From Lautropia mirabilis (GTDB lineage Bacteria; Pseudomonadota; Gammaproteobacteria; Burkholderiales; Burkholderiaceae_E), in assembly GCF_900637555.1 (NCBI RefSeq), contig NZ_LR134378.1, positions 1,932,001 to 1,996,000 of the forward strand: 64,000 nt of DNA. Direction: 5' to 3'. Within the stretch, counting starts at the first letter, position 1; every line of letters begins with the position of its first letter. Below, piece after piece: positions 33,102 to 42,825 of this stretch. The notes under the pieces were generated by a model. That model was given only the letters and a program-made list of their open reading frames with translations. It searched no databases and was not told the origin of the DNA. A program made the position numbers and the translations under genes.

Positions 33102-34919
33102 ATGACAACGATTCTGAAAGTGCCCGACATCGGCGACTTCAGCAATGTCGAGATCATCGAGGTGCTGGTCAAGCCCGGCGATGTTGTCGCTGTCGAGCAG
33201 AGCCTCATCACCGTGGAGTCCGACAAGGCTTCCATGGAGATCCCCGCCACCGAGGCCGGCCGCATTGTCGAGATGAAGGTCAAGCTGGGCGACAAGGTCT
33301 CCAAGGGGTCCGAGATTGCCGTCATCGAGGCGGCGGCAGGCGAGGGCGCTGCCAAGGCCCCCGCCGCGGCACCCGCAGCTGCTGCACCGGCCGCCACGGC
33401 TGCCGCGCCCGCATCCGCCAGCCCGGCTGCTGCACCGGCAGCGCGTCCCGGCCCGCAGGCCGCGCCGGCCACCGACCGCCAGGCCGATGTCGAATGCGAC
33501 ATGCTTGTCATCGGCGGCGGCCCGGGTGGTTACTCCGCCGCGTTCCGTGCCGCTGATCTGGGCATGAAGGTCGTCATCGTCGAGCGCTACGCCACCCTGG
33601 GTGGTGTCTGCCTCAATGTCGGCTGCATCCCGTCCAAGGCCCTCCTGCATGCCGTCTCGGTCGTCGAGGAGGCCAAGGGTTTCGAGGCGCACGGCATCAA
33701 GTTCGGCAAGCCCGAGATCGACATCGACGGCCTGCGCGGCTGGAAAGAGAAAGTGGTCAGCCGCATGACCACGGGTCTTGCCGGCATGGCCAAGGGCCGC
33801 AAGGTCACCATCGTGCGCGGCTATGCACGCTTCCTTGATCCGCACCACGTCGTGGTGGATCTCACCGAGGGCAGCGGGCAGCAGACCACCGGCAAGGAGC
33901 AGGTGGTGCGCTTCAACCAGGCCATCATCGCGGCTGGCAGCGAGCCCGTGCGGCTGCCCTTCCTGCCGCAGGATGATCGCATCGTCGACTCCACCGGCGC
34001 GCTGGCACTGCGCTTCGTGCCCAAGCGCATGCTGGTCATCGGCGGCGGCATCATCGGCCTGGAAATGGCCACCGTCTATGCCTCGCTGGGCGCCCAGGTG
34101 GACGTGGTCGAGATGCTCGATGGCGTCATGGCCGGTGCCGACCGCGACATGGTCAAGGTCTGGCAGAAGTACAACGAGAAGCGTCTGGGCCGCCTGATGG
34201 TCAAGACCCGGACCACCGCCGCCAAGGCCACGCCCGAAGGCATCGAGGTCAGCTTCGAGGGTGAGAATGCCCCCGAAGGCCCGCAGGTCTATGACCTGGT
34301 GCTGTCGGCCGTGGGCCGCACGCCCAACGGCAAGAAGCTGGATGCCGAGAAGGCCGGTGTGGCCGTCGGCGAGCGTGGCTTCATCGAGGTCGACACGCAG
34401 CTGCGCACCAATGTGCCGCACATCTTTGCCATTGGTGACATCGTGGGACAGCCCATGCTGGCCCACAAGGCCGTGCATGAGGCGCACGTGGCTGCCGAGG
34501 CCGCTGCCGGCCAGAAGCGCCACTTCGACGCCCGCGTCATTCCGGCCGTGGCCTACACTGATCCTGAAGTGGCCTGGGTGGGCATCACCGAGGACGAAGC
34601 CAAGGCCAAGGGTATCAACCTGGGCAAGAGCGTCTTCCCGTGGGTGGCCTCCGGCCGTGCCGTGGCCAATGGTCGTGACGAGGGCTTCACCAAGCTGCTC
34701 TTCGATCCCGAGACCCACCGCATCCTGGGGGGCGGCATTGTCGGCACCCATGCGGGCGACATGATCGGCGAACTGGCTCTGGCCATCGAGATGGGCGCGG
34801 ATGCGGCCGACATCGGCCACACCATCCACCCGCACCCCACGCTGGGTGAGTCCATCGGCATGGCCGCCGAAGTCTTCGAGGGCGTCTGCACCGACCTGCC
34901 GCCGCAGAAGAAGCGCTGA
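33102..34919 (+). CDS. lpdA: Dihydrolipoamide dehydrogenase (E3) with N-terminal lipoyl domain
   Basis: 605 residues. The first 80 are a lipoyl domain nearly identical to that of AceF (Lys42 in ESDKASMEI), joined by an Ala/Pro linker to a complete flavoprotein: FAD motif IGGGPGG, redox disulfide [13 protein letters not shown] (Cys near 170 and 175), NAD motif [10 protein letters not shown] and the C-terminal HPHPTLGES active-site histidine. It reoxidises the dihydrolipoyl group of E2. A start with GAGGAG upstream lies 13 bases after aceF. A strong hairpin follows the stop. Confidence 0.97.
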   Translation: MTTILKVPDIGDFSNVEIIEVLVKPGDVVAVEQSLITVESDKASMEIPATEAGRIVEMKVKLGDKVSKGSEIAVIEAAAGEGAAKAPAAAPAAAAPAATAAAPASASPAAAPAARPGPQAAPATDRQADVECDMLVIGGGPGGYSAAFRAADLGMKVVIVERYATLGGVCLNVGCIPSKALLHAVSVVEEAKGFEAHGIKFGKPEIDIDGLRGWKEKVVSRMTTGLAGMAKGRKVTIVRGYARFLDPHHVVVDLTEGSGQQTTGKEQVVRFNQAIIAAGSEPVRLPFLPQDDRIVDSTGALALRFVPKRMLVIGGGIIGLEMATVYASLGAQVDVVEMLDGVMAGADRDMVKVWQKYNEKRLGRLMVKTRTTAAKATPEGIEVSFEGENAPEGPQVYDLVLSAVGRTPNGKKLDAEKAGVAVGERGFIEVDTQLRTNVPHIFAIGDIVGQPMLAHKAVHEAHVAAEAAAGQKRHFDARVIPAVAYTDPEVAWVGITEDEAKAKGINLGKSVFPWVASGRAVANGRDEGFTKLLFDPETHRILGGGIVGTHAGDMIGELALAIEMGADAADIGHTIHPHPTLGESIGMAAEVFEGVCTDLPPQKKR

Positions 34920-34944
34920 TCCTGTCCGCATAGCGGACACGCCA

Positions 34945-35000
34945 GCACACCACGGGTCGGTCTCATTCCGCATGAGGCCGGCCCGTGTGCTTTGGTCTTC
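34945..35000 (+). terminator. Terminator of the pyruvate dehydrogenase operon
   Basis: AGCACACcACGGGtCGGtCTCAT pairs with ATGAGgCCGgCCCGTGTGCT around a short loop, followed by TTGGTCTT. It begins 25 bases after the lpdA stop. Confidence 0.75.
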
Positions 35001-35088
35001 AGGAAATGCGCTGCGGTGTGCAGCGTATGAACCCGCCTTTTGTGAGCCAGGCAGGCAGCGAGAGGACGTGCATGGTCGCCGGATGGAT

Positions 35089-35715
35089 TTAATCTCTCGT
35101 CTGCCACGCCGTTTGCGTGTTTTCCTGCCACCCCTGGCGATGCAGCAACGGCTGGTCATCATGGAACTGTGGCCAGCCAATGCACAGATAGAGGCTGAAG
35201 CGCCAGGTGGCTGGCGTCTGGAACAGTGCCTCCATCGCCTGCGGGTCGAGAATCGACAGCATGCCCACGCCCAGCCCGTGCGCACGGGCTGCCAGATTCA
35301 GATTTTGAATGGCCATGGCCGTGCTCTGTTCCAGCGTCTGCGGCATGCTGTGCCGGCCCAGGCCGTGGCCGGCGGCCGGTGCCGTTTCGGTGAATACGGC
35401 CAGCTGCAGAGGCGCTGCCTCCAGACCATGCAGCTTCAGTTGCTGGTACTTGGGCTTGCGCGCGTCGGGCTGTGCCGCCAGCGCCTGTGCATTGGCCTGG
35501 TCGTGTAGCGCCTGCACCGCCTGCCGCAGACCGGCATTCTCTACCCGCAGCACGCGCCAAGGCCGGGCATTGCCCACCGAAGGTGCCAGCGACATGGCCT
35601 CCTTCAGCGTATCCAGCAAGGCCTCGGGTACCGGATCTGTCCGGAAGTGCCGCACATCGCGCCGCCAGCGCAACAGGCGCTGCAGGCTCAGGCGTTCGTC
35701 GTCAGAGAACTCCAT
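35089..35715 (-). CDS. bluB: BluB-like 5,6-dimethylbenzimidazole synthase (nitroreductase fold)
   Basis: 208 residues from the ATG at 35715, which has AAGGA nine bases upstream. RWRRDVRHFRTDPVP followed by LAPSVGNARPWRVLRV, then GHGLGRHSMPQTLEQSTAMA and AIQNLNLAARAHGLGVGMLS, closely follow BluB, the flavin-destroying enzyme that makes the lower ligand of cobalamin. Family members show LAPSVGFMQPW at the same place. No other cobalamin genes are visible. It lies 41 bases beyond the next upstream gene on the same strand, at the end of the siderophore locus. Confidence 0.78.
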   Translation of the reverse strand: MEFSDDERLSLQRLLRWRRDVRHFRTDPVPEALLDTLKEAMSLAPSVGNARPWRVLRVENAGLRQAVQALHDQANAQALAAQPDARKPKYQQLKLHGLEAAPLQLAVFTETAPAAGHGLGRHSMPQTLEQSTAMAIQNLNLAARAHGLGVGMLSILDPQAMEALFQTPATWRFSLYLCIGWPQFHDDQPLLHRQGWQENTQTAWQTRD

Positions 35716-35756
35716 GTCGTGGGATCCTTGAGCAGGGGCATCCTGCAACCCGAGCT

Positions 35757-36530
35757 TCAGGCGTTTTGCCCTTTCAGTGTTTCGGCCGATCCCTCCGGCT
35801 GCCTCAGCAGACCCTGGTCGCGCAGCAGCTTCGTGTTGCGGGGCGCGTATTCCTGGCTGTAGTAGCGCGCGAATTTCTCGCGGAACGGGAATTTCTCGCG
35901 CTTCTCGCCAAAGGCTGTCATGGTGGCTTCGTAGTTGGCTAGTGCCGTCGACAGCACGTCATCCGACGGATAGCGGTTCTCGGCCACCACGGCCTGCTGC
36001 GGAAGGCGAGGTTTCACCTGCATTTCCACCGCCGGCTTGCCGATGCACAACCCGAACAGCGGATAGGTATATGCCGGCAACCCCAGCCATTCGGTCAGCT
36101 CGGGCGCGATCAGGCGGATGCCGCCGGTGAAACAGGTACCAAGGCCCAGGCTTTCGGCGGCGACCACGGCGTTCTGCGCTGCCAGCGCTGCGTCGGTGAC
36201 CAGCGTGATCAGCATCTCGGGTGTGCCCGCAGCGGCAAAGCTGCCTCCGGCAGCCTGGCTGCACAGCATGGCCCGCCGGGCGTCAGTCACGAAGATCCAG
36301 TATTCGCCGCAGGTGCCAATCTGTGGATTGTTGGGTTGGGCTGCAGCGATTTTCTGGCGCAGCGCAGGATCAGTGATGCGGATGATGGTGTAGTGCTGGC
36401 CGTTCATCCACGAAGGGGCCTGGCGTGTGGCATCCAGCATGGCCTGCACCTGTTCGGCCGGGATCTGGTGCGCCGGATCGAACTGGCGATAGGTGCGATG
36501 CTCATGCAGGGTCTGGAGAACAGGATTCAT
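35757..36530 (-). CDS. NfsA-like FMN nitroreductase family protein
   Basis: 257 residues from the ATG at 36530. HRTYRQFDPAHQIPAEQVQ and ATRQAPSWMNGQHYTIIRI at the N-terminus and AAESLGLGTCFTGGIRL in the middle are the FMN-binding pattern of NAD(P)H-dependent nitroreductases of the NfsA/FRP type. The C-terminal 50 residues (about FGEKREKFPFREKFARYYS) are a charged extension. The substrate is unknown. It follows the EntF-like gene by 109 bases; a role in reducing ferric siderophore is possible but unsupported by sequence. Confidence 0.78.
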   Translation of the reverse strand: MNPVLQTLHEHRTYRQFDPAHQIPAEQVQAMLDATRQAPSWMNGQHYTIIRITDPALRQKIAAAQPNNPQIGTCGEYWIFVTDARRAMLCSQAAGGSFAAAGTPEMLITLVTDAALAAQNAVVAAESLGLGTCFTGGIRLIAPELTEWLGLPAYTYPLFGLCIGKPAVEMQVKPRLPQQAVVAENRYPSDDVLSTALANYEATMTAFGEKREKFPFREKFARYYSQEYAPRNTKLLRDQGLLRQPEGSAETLKGQNA

Positions 36531-36639
36531 GGGCTGATGCGTTCCAGAAAATGGGGATCGGTTCACGCAGGTGGGACAGGCCGAACGGGAAGAGCGGCCC
36601 TGCCACCTGATCCTGTCATGATACCCGCCAGCCCGCGCC

Positions 36640-39600
36640 TCAGCCCCGTTCCTTGTCCGCCAGCGCCTCTTCCAGCACCGGCAGCCAGTGTGCGAGTGCT
36701 GCCTCGCCCGGCATGTGGGCGTGCAGGCTGGGCACGTCGTGCACGGCCAGGCTCTCGGCCCACGGCGCCCACATGTCGGGGTGCAGGTTCTCGCCCACGT
36801 GGTCGAGTGCGGCCCGGAAGTACAGCAGCTCGCCGTCGTAGCGCTGGTGAGGGTGGGTCTTGACCATCGTGTTGCTGGCGGCCACAGCCTCGAAGATGCC
36901 GTGCAGCTGTGCATCGGTCAGGTCGCCCAGCGGGTGCTTCTGCGCACGCAGGAAGCCGATCACGCGCTCGCGCGTCAGTGGCCCTTCGGCAGCCAGCACG
37001 TCCGGATCCTGGCCGGCGATGTGCAGGATGGCGCGCCACACGTCGTGGGCTTCGGCCGGTGCCCGATCACGCCAGGCATCGGCCGGGTAGGCGTCCAGCA
37101 GGCAGACCACGCCCACGCGGGCGTGGCGCGCCTGCAGCTGGCAGGCGATTTCCTGCGCCAGGATGCCGCCGGTGGACCACCCCAGCAGGTGATGGGGGCC
37201 GCCGGGCTGCATCTGCAGGATGAGGTCGGCATAGTGGGCAGCCAGCGCCCGCAGGCTGGGATAGCGCGCGTGCTCGCCCGTCAGGGCCGGGGATTGCAGG
37301 CCGACCACCGGGCGGTCGCCTGACAGCCGACGCGCCAGCAGCCCGTAGCACCAGGCCAGGCCGCCCGCGGGGTGGATGCAGAACAGGGCCGGCGAGTGGC
37401 CTCCCTGTGCGGCGGATGTGCGGTCGGCGGGATCAGCCTCCTGTCCCGGGGCTGCGCTGACGGCGTTGTCGGCCGGCAGATCGCCCCGCAACCGGAAGAC
37501 CGGTCCGAAGCCGGCCGAGGCAGCATCGGCCTCACGGCGCTGCAAGCGCTCGATCCAGGCGGCCAGCCGGCCCACTTCCGGGTGCTCGAAGACGGCACCC
37601 AGCGTGAGTTCGACACCGCTCTGGTCGCGCAGCCGCGCCGCCAGCCGGGTGGCCAGCAGGGAATGGCCGCCCAGCATGAAGAAGTCGTCTTCCACGCCGG
37701 GCTGTTCGGACAGCCCGAGAATGTCGGCAAAGGCGGCCGCCACCTGTTTTTCCTGTGGCGTGCGCGCAGGTGTGCGCGCCTGCACGGCAAAGACCGGGGC
37801 GGGCAGCGCCTTGCGGTCCATCTTGCCGCTGGCGTTGATGGGCAGCGCTGCCATCAGCACGACGGCCGAAGGCACCATGGCGGCCGGCAGCAGGGTGCGG
37901 GCGTGGTCCAGCAGGCTCTCGGCCAGGGCTTCGTCGGTGATGACGACCGGCTGCGGTTCGGCGTCGCTCTGTGGTACCACGTAGGCCACCAGCCGCTGAC
38001 CGCCCTGGTCGTCGATACGGGCAATGACAGCCACCTGGCGGCACTGCGGATGAGTGGAGAAGGCGGCCTCGATCTCGCCCAGCTCGATGCGCTGACCGCG
38101 CAGCTTGACCTGGTGGTCCAGTCGGCCGCGGTATTCCACCGCCCCATCCCGTCGCCAGCGCGCCAGGTCGCCACTGTCGTACAGACGGCGAGGCGAGTCT
38201 TCGGCGCCGAAGCCGGGGTGCAGGATGAAGCGAGCCTCGGTCAGGTCCGGGCGACCCAGGTAGCCGTCGGCCAGCTGGCGGCCGCCCAGATACAGGGTGC
38301 CGGTCACGCCCGGGGGCACCGGGCGCAGGCAGTCGTCCAGAATGTACAGGCCCGTGTTCCAGACCGGGAAGCCGATGGGGATCGGGTCGCTGCGGTCGGT
38401 GCGGCCAGCGTCCCAGAAGCTCACGTCCACGGCCGCCTCGGTGGGGCCGTACAGGTTGTGCAGCGCCGACTGCATGCGGGCATGGAAGCGGTCGCGCAGG
38501 GTGGCGGGCAGGGCTTCGCCGCTGCAGAAGACGGCGTTCATCTGCAGGCCTTCGCTGGCCGGTTCGTCCAGGAAGGCGGCCAGCATGGAGGGCACGAAGT
38601 GCACCACGTCCACGCCTTCCCGGCGGATCAGTGCGGCCAGCGCCTGCGGGTCGCGGTGCAGGTCGGGTTCGGCCACCACCAGCGGGGCGCCGCACAGCAT
38701 GGGCAGGAACAGCTCCCACACTGATACGTCGAAGGTGTAGGGTGTCTTCTGAAGGAATCGGTGCTGCGGGCCGAAACCGTAGTGTTCCTTCATCCACAGC
38801 AGCCGGTTGACGATGGCATGGTGGCTGACCACCACGCCCTTGGGCTCGCCGGTACTGCCCGAGGTGTAGATGACGTATGCGGGGTCCGCGGGCTGCACCG
38901 TGGGCAGGGGAATGGCCGGCTGCAGGTCGGTGGCGTCCTGTGGGGTATGGGCTGCCGAACTCCCGGGGTGAGGGAGGGCGAACAGCGCCGACACGTCGAC
39001 CGAGGCCACTTCCGCGCCCTCCAGCAGGGTGCGCGTGGTCTCGTTCACCACCACGGAGCGGGGCTGTGCGGCCGCCAGGATGCGCTGGATGCGCGCTGCC
39101 GGCTGCTCGATGTCCAGCGGCAGGTAGGCGGCGCCGGAACGCTGGATGGCGTGCAGGCTCATCACCATGCGCGGGCTGCGGGGCAGGGCCACGGCCACGA
39201 TGTCACGTGGCTGCACGCCAGCCTGTACCAGCCGGCGCGCGGCTGCATCCACCTGGGCGTCGAAGGTGGCGTAGTCCAGGCACTCGTCCTGCATCCGCAG
39301 GGCCTCGCCGCTGGCATGCTGCCGGCTGGCTTCCCGCACCAGGGCCACCAGCGTGGTTTCCGGCACCGGGTGGGCGGTGTCGTTGACGCCGGCCACCCAG
39401 TGGCTCAGCTCCTCGTCGTACAGGGTCTGCACGGGGCGCAGGGTATCGGCCTGCAGGGCGGCTCGCAGGAAGGCCAGCAGGCGTGCCGGGTGCCGATCGA
39501 TCTCCTCGGCTGCGTAGAGGCGCGGGTTGGCTTCCACCTGCAGGCGCATGCCGCTGGCATCGGGGGCGGCGCGCACGTTCAGGTTGAAATCTTCCACAGG

Positions 39601-40767
39601 CCCGGTGCTGTAGACGATCTGGTCGGCATCCAGACCGGCCTGGCGGTAGGGGGCGTCGAAGGGCAGGATGTTGAGCAGCGGCCCATGGATGCGGCCCTGG
39701 CCGCCGGGGCGAGCCTGGTCGCGGCGCATCTGTTCGCTGCGGTAGCGGCCGTGGCGGCGTGCCAGCTTCAGCTGGCGTGCGGTCTGGACGATGAGTTCGT
39801 CCAGCGGCCGGTCCTGGTCCATGTCCAGCACCAGCGGCACGATGTTCATGACGGTGGCCACGCTGCGGGCGCTGGCGTTGCCCAGTCGGCCCATCCAGGG
39901 CACGCCGGGCACCACCGGCTGCTGGCCGATGTGGCGCTGCACGTAGGCGGCCAGCAGCATGGTCAGCACATCGGGCCAGCTCACCAGCGTCTGCTGCTCT
40001 TTCTGACGCAGGGCCTGCAGCACGTCCTCGGGTACGTCGATCTCGGCATGCAGCGCATGATCGCCTGTGGCGGCGCTGCGCTCGGAGAGGCTACCGACGG
40101 TGTCCAGCGGCGCCAGCAGTTTGCGCCAGTAGGCAGCGTCGGTTGCGCGCTGGGCACTGTCGCGGTAGCGCGCGTCGTCGGCCACTACGGCCGCAAAGGA
40201 GGTCAGGGGCGTGCCGGCCAGCGCACGGTAGTGCTGCATGGCCCGCTGCTCGATCAGCGCCATGCCATAGCCGTCGGCCGCCAGGTGGTGGACGCGCTGG
40301 AACCACAGCACCGTGGGCAGGGCACTGGCCGCGCTGTCCGCACCTGCCGAAGGGGTGAACCGGATCAGCAGATGCCGAGCCAGCGCCGTGGTGCGCGGAT
40401 CGATGGGGGTGCGCAGGTCGGCCTGCATCAGGCGTTCGGCCTCGGCGCGGCCCGCCGCATCGCCAGGCAGTGTCAGGCGCTCCAGCACCGGACGGTGGGC
40501 CGCGTCGAAATACTGGCGCGGACCGTCCTCGGTGTCGATGAAGGCCAGCGACAGTGCATCGGCCTCGGCCAGGGTCCGTTCGATGGCGCTGGCCAGCCGT
40601 TCCACGTCCACTTTACCGCGGATGCCGGTGCAATGGCCGGTGTTGAAGATCGGGTTGCGCGGATCCAGCTGCTGCGCGTACCAGAGCCCTTCCTGGGCTT
40701 CGGTCAGCGGCACGGCGCCGGCAGGGCTGTCCATGGAAGGCGTGTCGTGGTTCAGGGCGGGCGTCAT
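36640..40767 (-). CDS. entF: EntF-like NRPS, C-A(Ser)-PCP-TE
   Basis: 1375 residues, close to EntF (1293). Condensation domain (about 20-440; HHLAADG near 159), adenylation domain (about 460-970; YVIYTSGSTGEPKG near 629), carrier domain (FFMLGGHSLL, Ser near 1032) and a C-terminal thioesterase (GWSTGG near 1194; probable catalytic His near 1340). The hand-read specificity code D-V-W-H-F-S-L-V-D-(K) is the classical serine code of EntF. In enterobactin synthesis this protein joins 2,3-dihydroxybenzoate to Ser and the thioesterase cyclotrimerises it. Upstream genes encode the matching aryl carrier protein and aryl-AMP ligase. No MbtH-like gene is visible. Confidence 0.92.
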   Translation of the reverse strand: MTPALNHDTPSMDSPAGAVPLTEAQEGLWYAQQLDPRNPIFNTGHCTGIRGKVDVERLASAIERTLAEADALSLAFIDTEDGPRQYFDAAHRPVLERLTLPGDAAGRAEAERLMQADLRTPIDPRTTALARHLLIRFTPSAGADSAASALPTVLWFQRVHHLAADGYGMALIEQRAMQHYRALAGTPLTSFAAVVADDARYRDSAQRATDAAYWRKLLAPLDTVGSLSERSAATGDHALHAEIDVPEDVLQALRQKEQQTLVSWPDVLTMLLAAYVQRHIGQQPVVPGVPWMGRLGNASARSVATVMNIVPLVLDMDQDRPLDELIVQTARQLKLARRHGRYRSEQMRRDQARPGGQGRIHGPLLNILPFDAPYRQAGLDADQIVYSTGPVEDFNLNVRAAPDASGMRLQVEANPRLYAAEEIDRHPARLLAFLRAALQADTLRPVQTLYDEELSHWVAGVNDTAHPVPETTLVALVREASRQHASGEALRMQDECLDYATFDAQVDAAARRLVQAGVQPRDIVAVALPRSPRMVMSLHAIQRSGAAYLPLDIEQPAARIQRILAAAQPRSVVVNETTRTLLEGAEVASVDVSALFALPHPGSSAAHTPQDATDLQPAIPLPTVQPADPAYVIYTSGSTGEPKGVVVSHHAIVNRLLWMKEHYGFGPQHRFLQKTPYTFDVSVWELFLPMLCGAPLVVAEPDLHRDPQALAALIRREGVDVVHFVPSMLAAFLDEPASEGLQMNAVFCSGEALPATLRDRFHARMQSALHNLYGPTEAAVDVSFWDAGRTDRSDPIPIGFPVWNTGLYILDDCLRPVPPGVTGTLYLGGRQLADGYLGRPDLTEARFILHPGFGAEDSPRRLYDSGDLARWRRDGAVEYRGRLDHQVKLRGQRIELGEIEAAFSTHPQCRQVAVIARIDDQGGQRLVAYVVPQSDAEPQPVVITDEALAESLLDHARTLLPAAMVPSAVVLMAALPINASGKMDRKALPAPVFAVQARTPARTPQEKQVAAAFADILGLSEQPGVEDDFFMLGGHSLLATRLAARLRDQSGVELTLGAVFEHPEVGRLAAWIERLQRREADAASAGFGPVFRLRGDLPADNAVSAAPGQEADPADRTSAAQGGHSPALFCIHPAGGLAWCYGLLARRLSGDRPVVGLQSPALTGEHARYPSLRALAAHYADLILQMQPGGPHHLLGWSTGGILAQEIACQLQARHARVGVVCLLDAYPADAWRDRAPAEAHDVWRAILHIAGQDPDVLAAEGPLTRERVIGFLRAQKHPLGDLTDAQLHGIFEAVAASNTMVKTHPHQRYDGELLYFRAALDHVGENLHPDMWAPWAESLAVHDVPSLHAHMPGEAALAHWLPVLEEALADKERG

Positions 40768-40852
40768 GAGGAGGGCTCGTTCCAGCAGGGCAGCCGTCAG
40801 GGGTCTGCGGCGAAGAGGAAAGGCACAAGGCGGGACAGTGAATCGGGGGGCG

Positions 40853-41083
40853 TCAGCCGGCCTGCTGAATCAGCGTCCACCAGTGCCCCAGCGTGGGGTT
40901 CAGTGCCATTTCCGAGAAGTCCAGCCGAGCGCCCGCCGCCTGCCAGCGGCTGGCCAGCGTCATGGCACGCATCGAGTCCAGACCCAGATCGATCAGGTTG
41001 TCGTCGTCATGGATGTCGGCCGGGTCTTCCAGCAGGATCTTCGCCAGGTCGGCGCGCATCTGTTCAAGGGTGAGGGTCGTCAT
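40853..41083 (-). CDS. Stand-alone aryl carrier protein
   Basis: 76 residues matching the C-terminal aryl carrier domain of EntB: HDDDNLIDLGLDSMRAM with phosphopantetheine Ser37, then LDFSEMALNPTLGHWWTLI, which mirrors the EntB ending. In enterobacteria this domain is fused to isochorismatase; here it is free. It would carry the aryl acid activated by the ligase upstream to the EntF-like condensation domain. Its ATG overlaps the ligase stop codon (ATGA), so translation is coupled. Confidence 0.9.
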   Translation of the reverse strand: MTTLTLEQMRADLAKILLEDPADIHDDDNLIDLGLDSMRAMTLASRWQAAGARLDFSEMALNPTLGHWWTLIQQAG

Positions 41084-42735
41084 GCTTTTTCATCCAGTTG
41101 GGCACGCAGGTGGGCGCGCAGCGCCTTGCGACTGAGTTTCAGGGCGGCGGTCTCCACGAAGTGATCGACGAAGACGAACTGGTCGGGCACCTTGAAGTCG
41201 GCCAGACCCTGGGCGCGGATCCACTTCTTCAGCTCGGCGGGCCGCGGACGCTCGCCGCGTGGGATGATGAAGGCGCAGCTGCGCTCGCCCAGGTAGTCGT
41301 CAGGGACCGACACCACGGCGGCGTCGTAGACCTGCGGATGGGCCATCAGGTGGTTCTCGATCTCTTCGGCCGAGATCTTCTCGCCGGCGCGGTTGATGTG
41401 GTCGCCCGCGCGACCCTGCACCACCAGGTGCCCGCTTTCGGTGCGGCGCACGATGTCGCCGGTGCGATAGAAGCCGTCGTGGGTGAAGGAGCGCTCGTTG
41501 GCCGCCGGATTGTTGAAGTAGCCGCGAATGGTGTAGGGACCGCGCGTGAGCAGGTTGCCGGCCTCGCCGGCCGGGACCGGCTGGTCGTGGTCGTCCACGA
41601 TGCGGATCTCGTCATCCGGGCTGATGGGGCGGCCCTGGGTCTGGATGATGGTCTCGGCATCGTCATCGATGCGCGTGTAGTTGACCAGCCCTTCGGCCAT
41701 GCCGAAGACCTGCTGCAGCGTGGCGCCCAGCGTGGGCGTGACGCGCCGCGCCACTTCCGGAATCAGCTTGGCGCCGCCCACCTGGATGAGCTTCAGGCTG
41801 GAGAGATCCGGTGTGGCGCTGGCGGCGGCCTCCAGCCACAGCAGCAGCAGCGGCGGCACCAGGGCGGTGTCGGTCACTTTCTCGGCAGCGATCAGCTCGA
41901 AGCACACGGCCGGTGTGGGGGCCGGGGCCAGCACCACGCGCCCGCCCACGTAGAGCGCGCTGAGAAAGCCCGGCGAGCTCATCGGGAAATTGTGTGCCAT
42001 GGGCAGCGCGCACAGGTAGACGCTTGTTTCGTCCATCCCGCAGATGCGCGCGCTCTCGCGCAGCGTGTAGATGTAGTCGTCGTGCGTGCGCGGGATGAGC
42101 TTGGACAGCCCGGTGCTGCCGCCCGAGATCTGGAAGAAGGCCGTGTCCTCGCCCTGCACGTCGGTGGCAGGCAGCACGTCAGCGGCATAGGGGGCCGGTG
42201 CCGTGTCGGCACGCATCAGCTCGGCCAGCGGGGTGAAGCTGCCCGCGTCGCCCCGGGTGACGATGACGTGCCGGACCTGCGGGCAGCGCGTCTGCAGCTC
42301 GGAGGCCAGGTTGCGATAGTCGAAGCCGCCCCAGTCCCCGGCGCAGATGTAGCCGCGGGCATCGCCCGTGTCGGCAAAATGCGCGATCTCGGCGATGCGG
42401 TGCGCAGGCAGCGCATACAGCGGGATGATGCCCACACGGAACATGCCGAAGATGGCGCTGATGAATTCCGGCAGGTTGGGCAGGTGGACGATGACCCGAT
42501 CGCCGCGGCGGAGCCCGCGTGCCAGCAGGCCGGCCGCGATGGCGGATGCCTGGCGGTCCAGCTCGCCATAGCTGATGCGCTCGCCTTCACTCACCACGGC
42601 GATGCGGTCGGGGTGGGCCTGGGCCCGTTCGCGCAGCCACGCGCCGAAGGTCTCGCCCCGCCAGTGGCCGGCCTCGCGGTAACGACGAGCCAGGTCTTCG
42701 GGCCAGGGCTGATGCAGCTGGATGGGATCAGTCAT
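41080..42735 (-). CDS. entE: 2,3-Dihydroxybenzoate-AMP ligase (EntE/DhbE-like)
   Basis: 551 residues from the ATG at 42735. It activates an aryl acid with ATP and loads it on the aryl carrier protein. Core motifs: FQISGGSTGLSKLIPR near 196, ALPMAHNFPMSSPG near 241, LQQVFGMAEGLVNYTR, FYRTGD, QGRAGDHINRAGEKI and a C-terminal lysine in LKLSRKAL. The NFPMSS segment and the Val in GLVNYTR correspond to DHB-type rather than salicylate-type ligases (DhbE Ser240 and Val337), so 2,3-dihydroxybenzoate is the likely substrate. No entA, entB-isochorismatase or entC gene is in the window. A Fur-box-like sequence touches the start. Confidence 0.92.
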   Translation of the reverse strand: MTDPIQLHQPWPEDLARRYREAGHWRGETFGAWLRERAQAHPDRIAVVSEGERISYGELDRQASAIAAGLLARGLRRGDRVIVHLPNLPEFISAIFGMFRVGIIPLYALPAHRIAEIAHFADTGDARGYICAGDWGGFDYRNLASELQTRCPQVRHVIVTRGDAGSFTPLAELMRADTAPAPYAADVLPATDVQGEDTAFFQISGGSTGLSKLIPRTHDDYIYTLRESARICGMDETSVYLCALPMAHNFPMSSPGFLSALYVGGRVVLAPAPTPAVCFELIAAEKVTDTALVPPLLLLWLEAAASATPDLSSLKLIQVGGAKLIPEVARRVTPTLGATLQQVFGMAEGLVNYTRIDDDAETIIQTQGRPISPDDEIRIVDDHDQPVPAGEAGNLLTRGPYTIRGYFNNPAANERSFTHDGFYRTGDIVRRTESGHLVVQGRAGDHINRAGEKISAEEIENHLMAHPQVYDAAVVSVPDDYLGERSCAFIIPRGERPRPAELKKWIRAQGLADFKVPDQFVFVDHFVETAALKLSRKALRAHLRAQLDEKA

Positions 42736-42754
42736 GCTAACGATTATCAATCTT
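42736..42754 (-). promoter_or_regulatory. Fur-box-like operator before the aryl-AMP ligase gene
   Basis: On the minus strand the 19 bases read AAGATTGATAATCGTTAGC. Against the consensus GATAATGATAATCATTATC, the right 13 positions match at 11 and all 19 at 14. It lies immediately before the ATG, where a repressor would also cover the ribosome binding region. A second GATAA lies about 30 bases further upstream. This would make the biosynthetic part iron-repressed separately from the transporter genes. Confidence 0.5.
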
Positions 42755-42825
42755 GGAAACGACTGAATCTTATCATCCGGAACACGCCCCGGGTGCTGAA
42801 CCGGGGCGTGCAGCGTCTGCCCGGA

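Noticed and set aside
28970-33511. Minus-strand open frame of 1513 codons across aceE and aceF
   Set aside because: Antisense to clear pyruvate dehydrogenase genes; low-complexity composition and no domain motif.
36531-36914. N-terminal extension of the NfsA-like protein to 385 residues
   Set aside because: The extra part lies in another frame of the EntF thioesterase-coding region and is Arg/Thr/Cys-rich nonsense; the nitroreductase family start matches the ATG at 36530.
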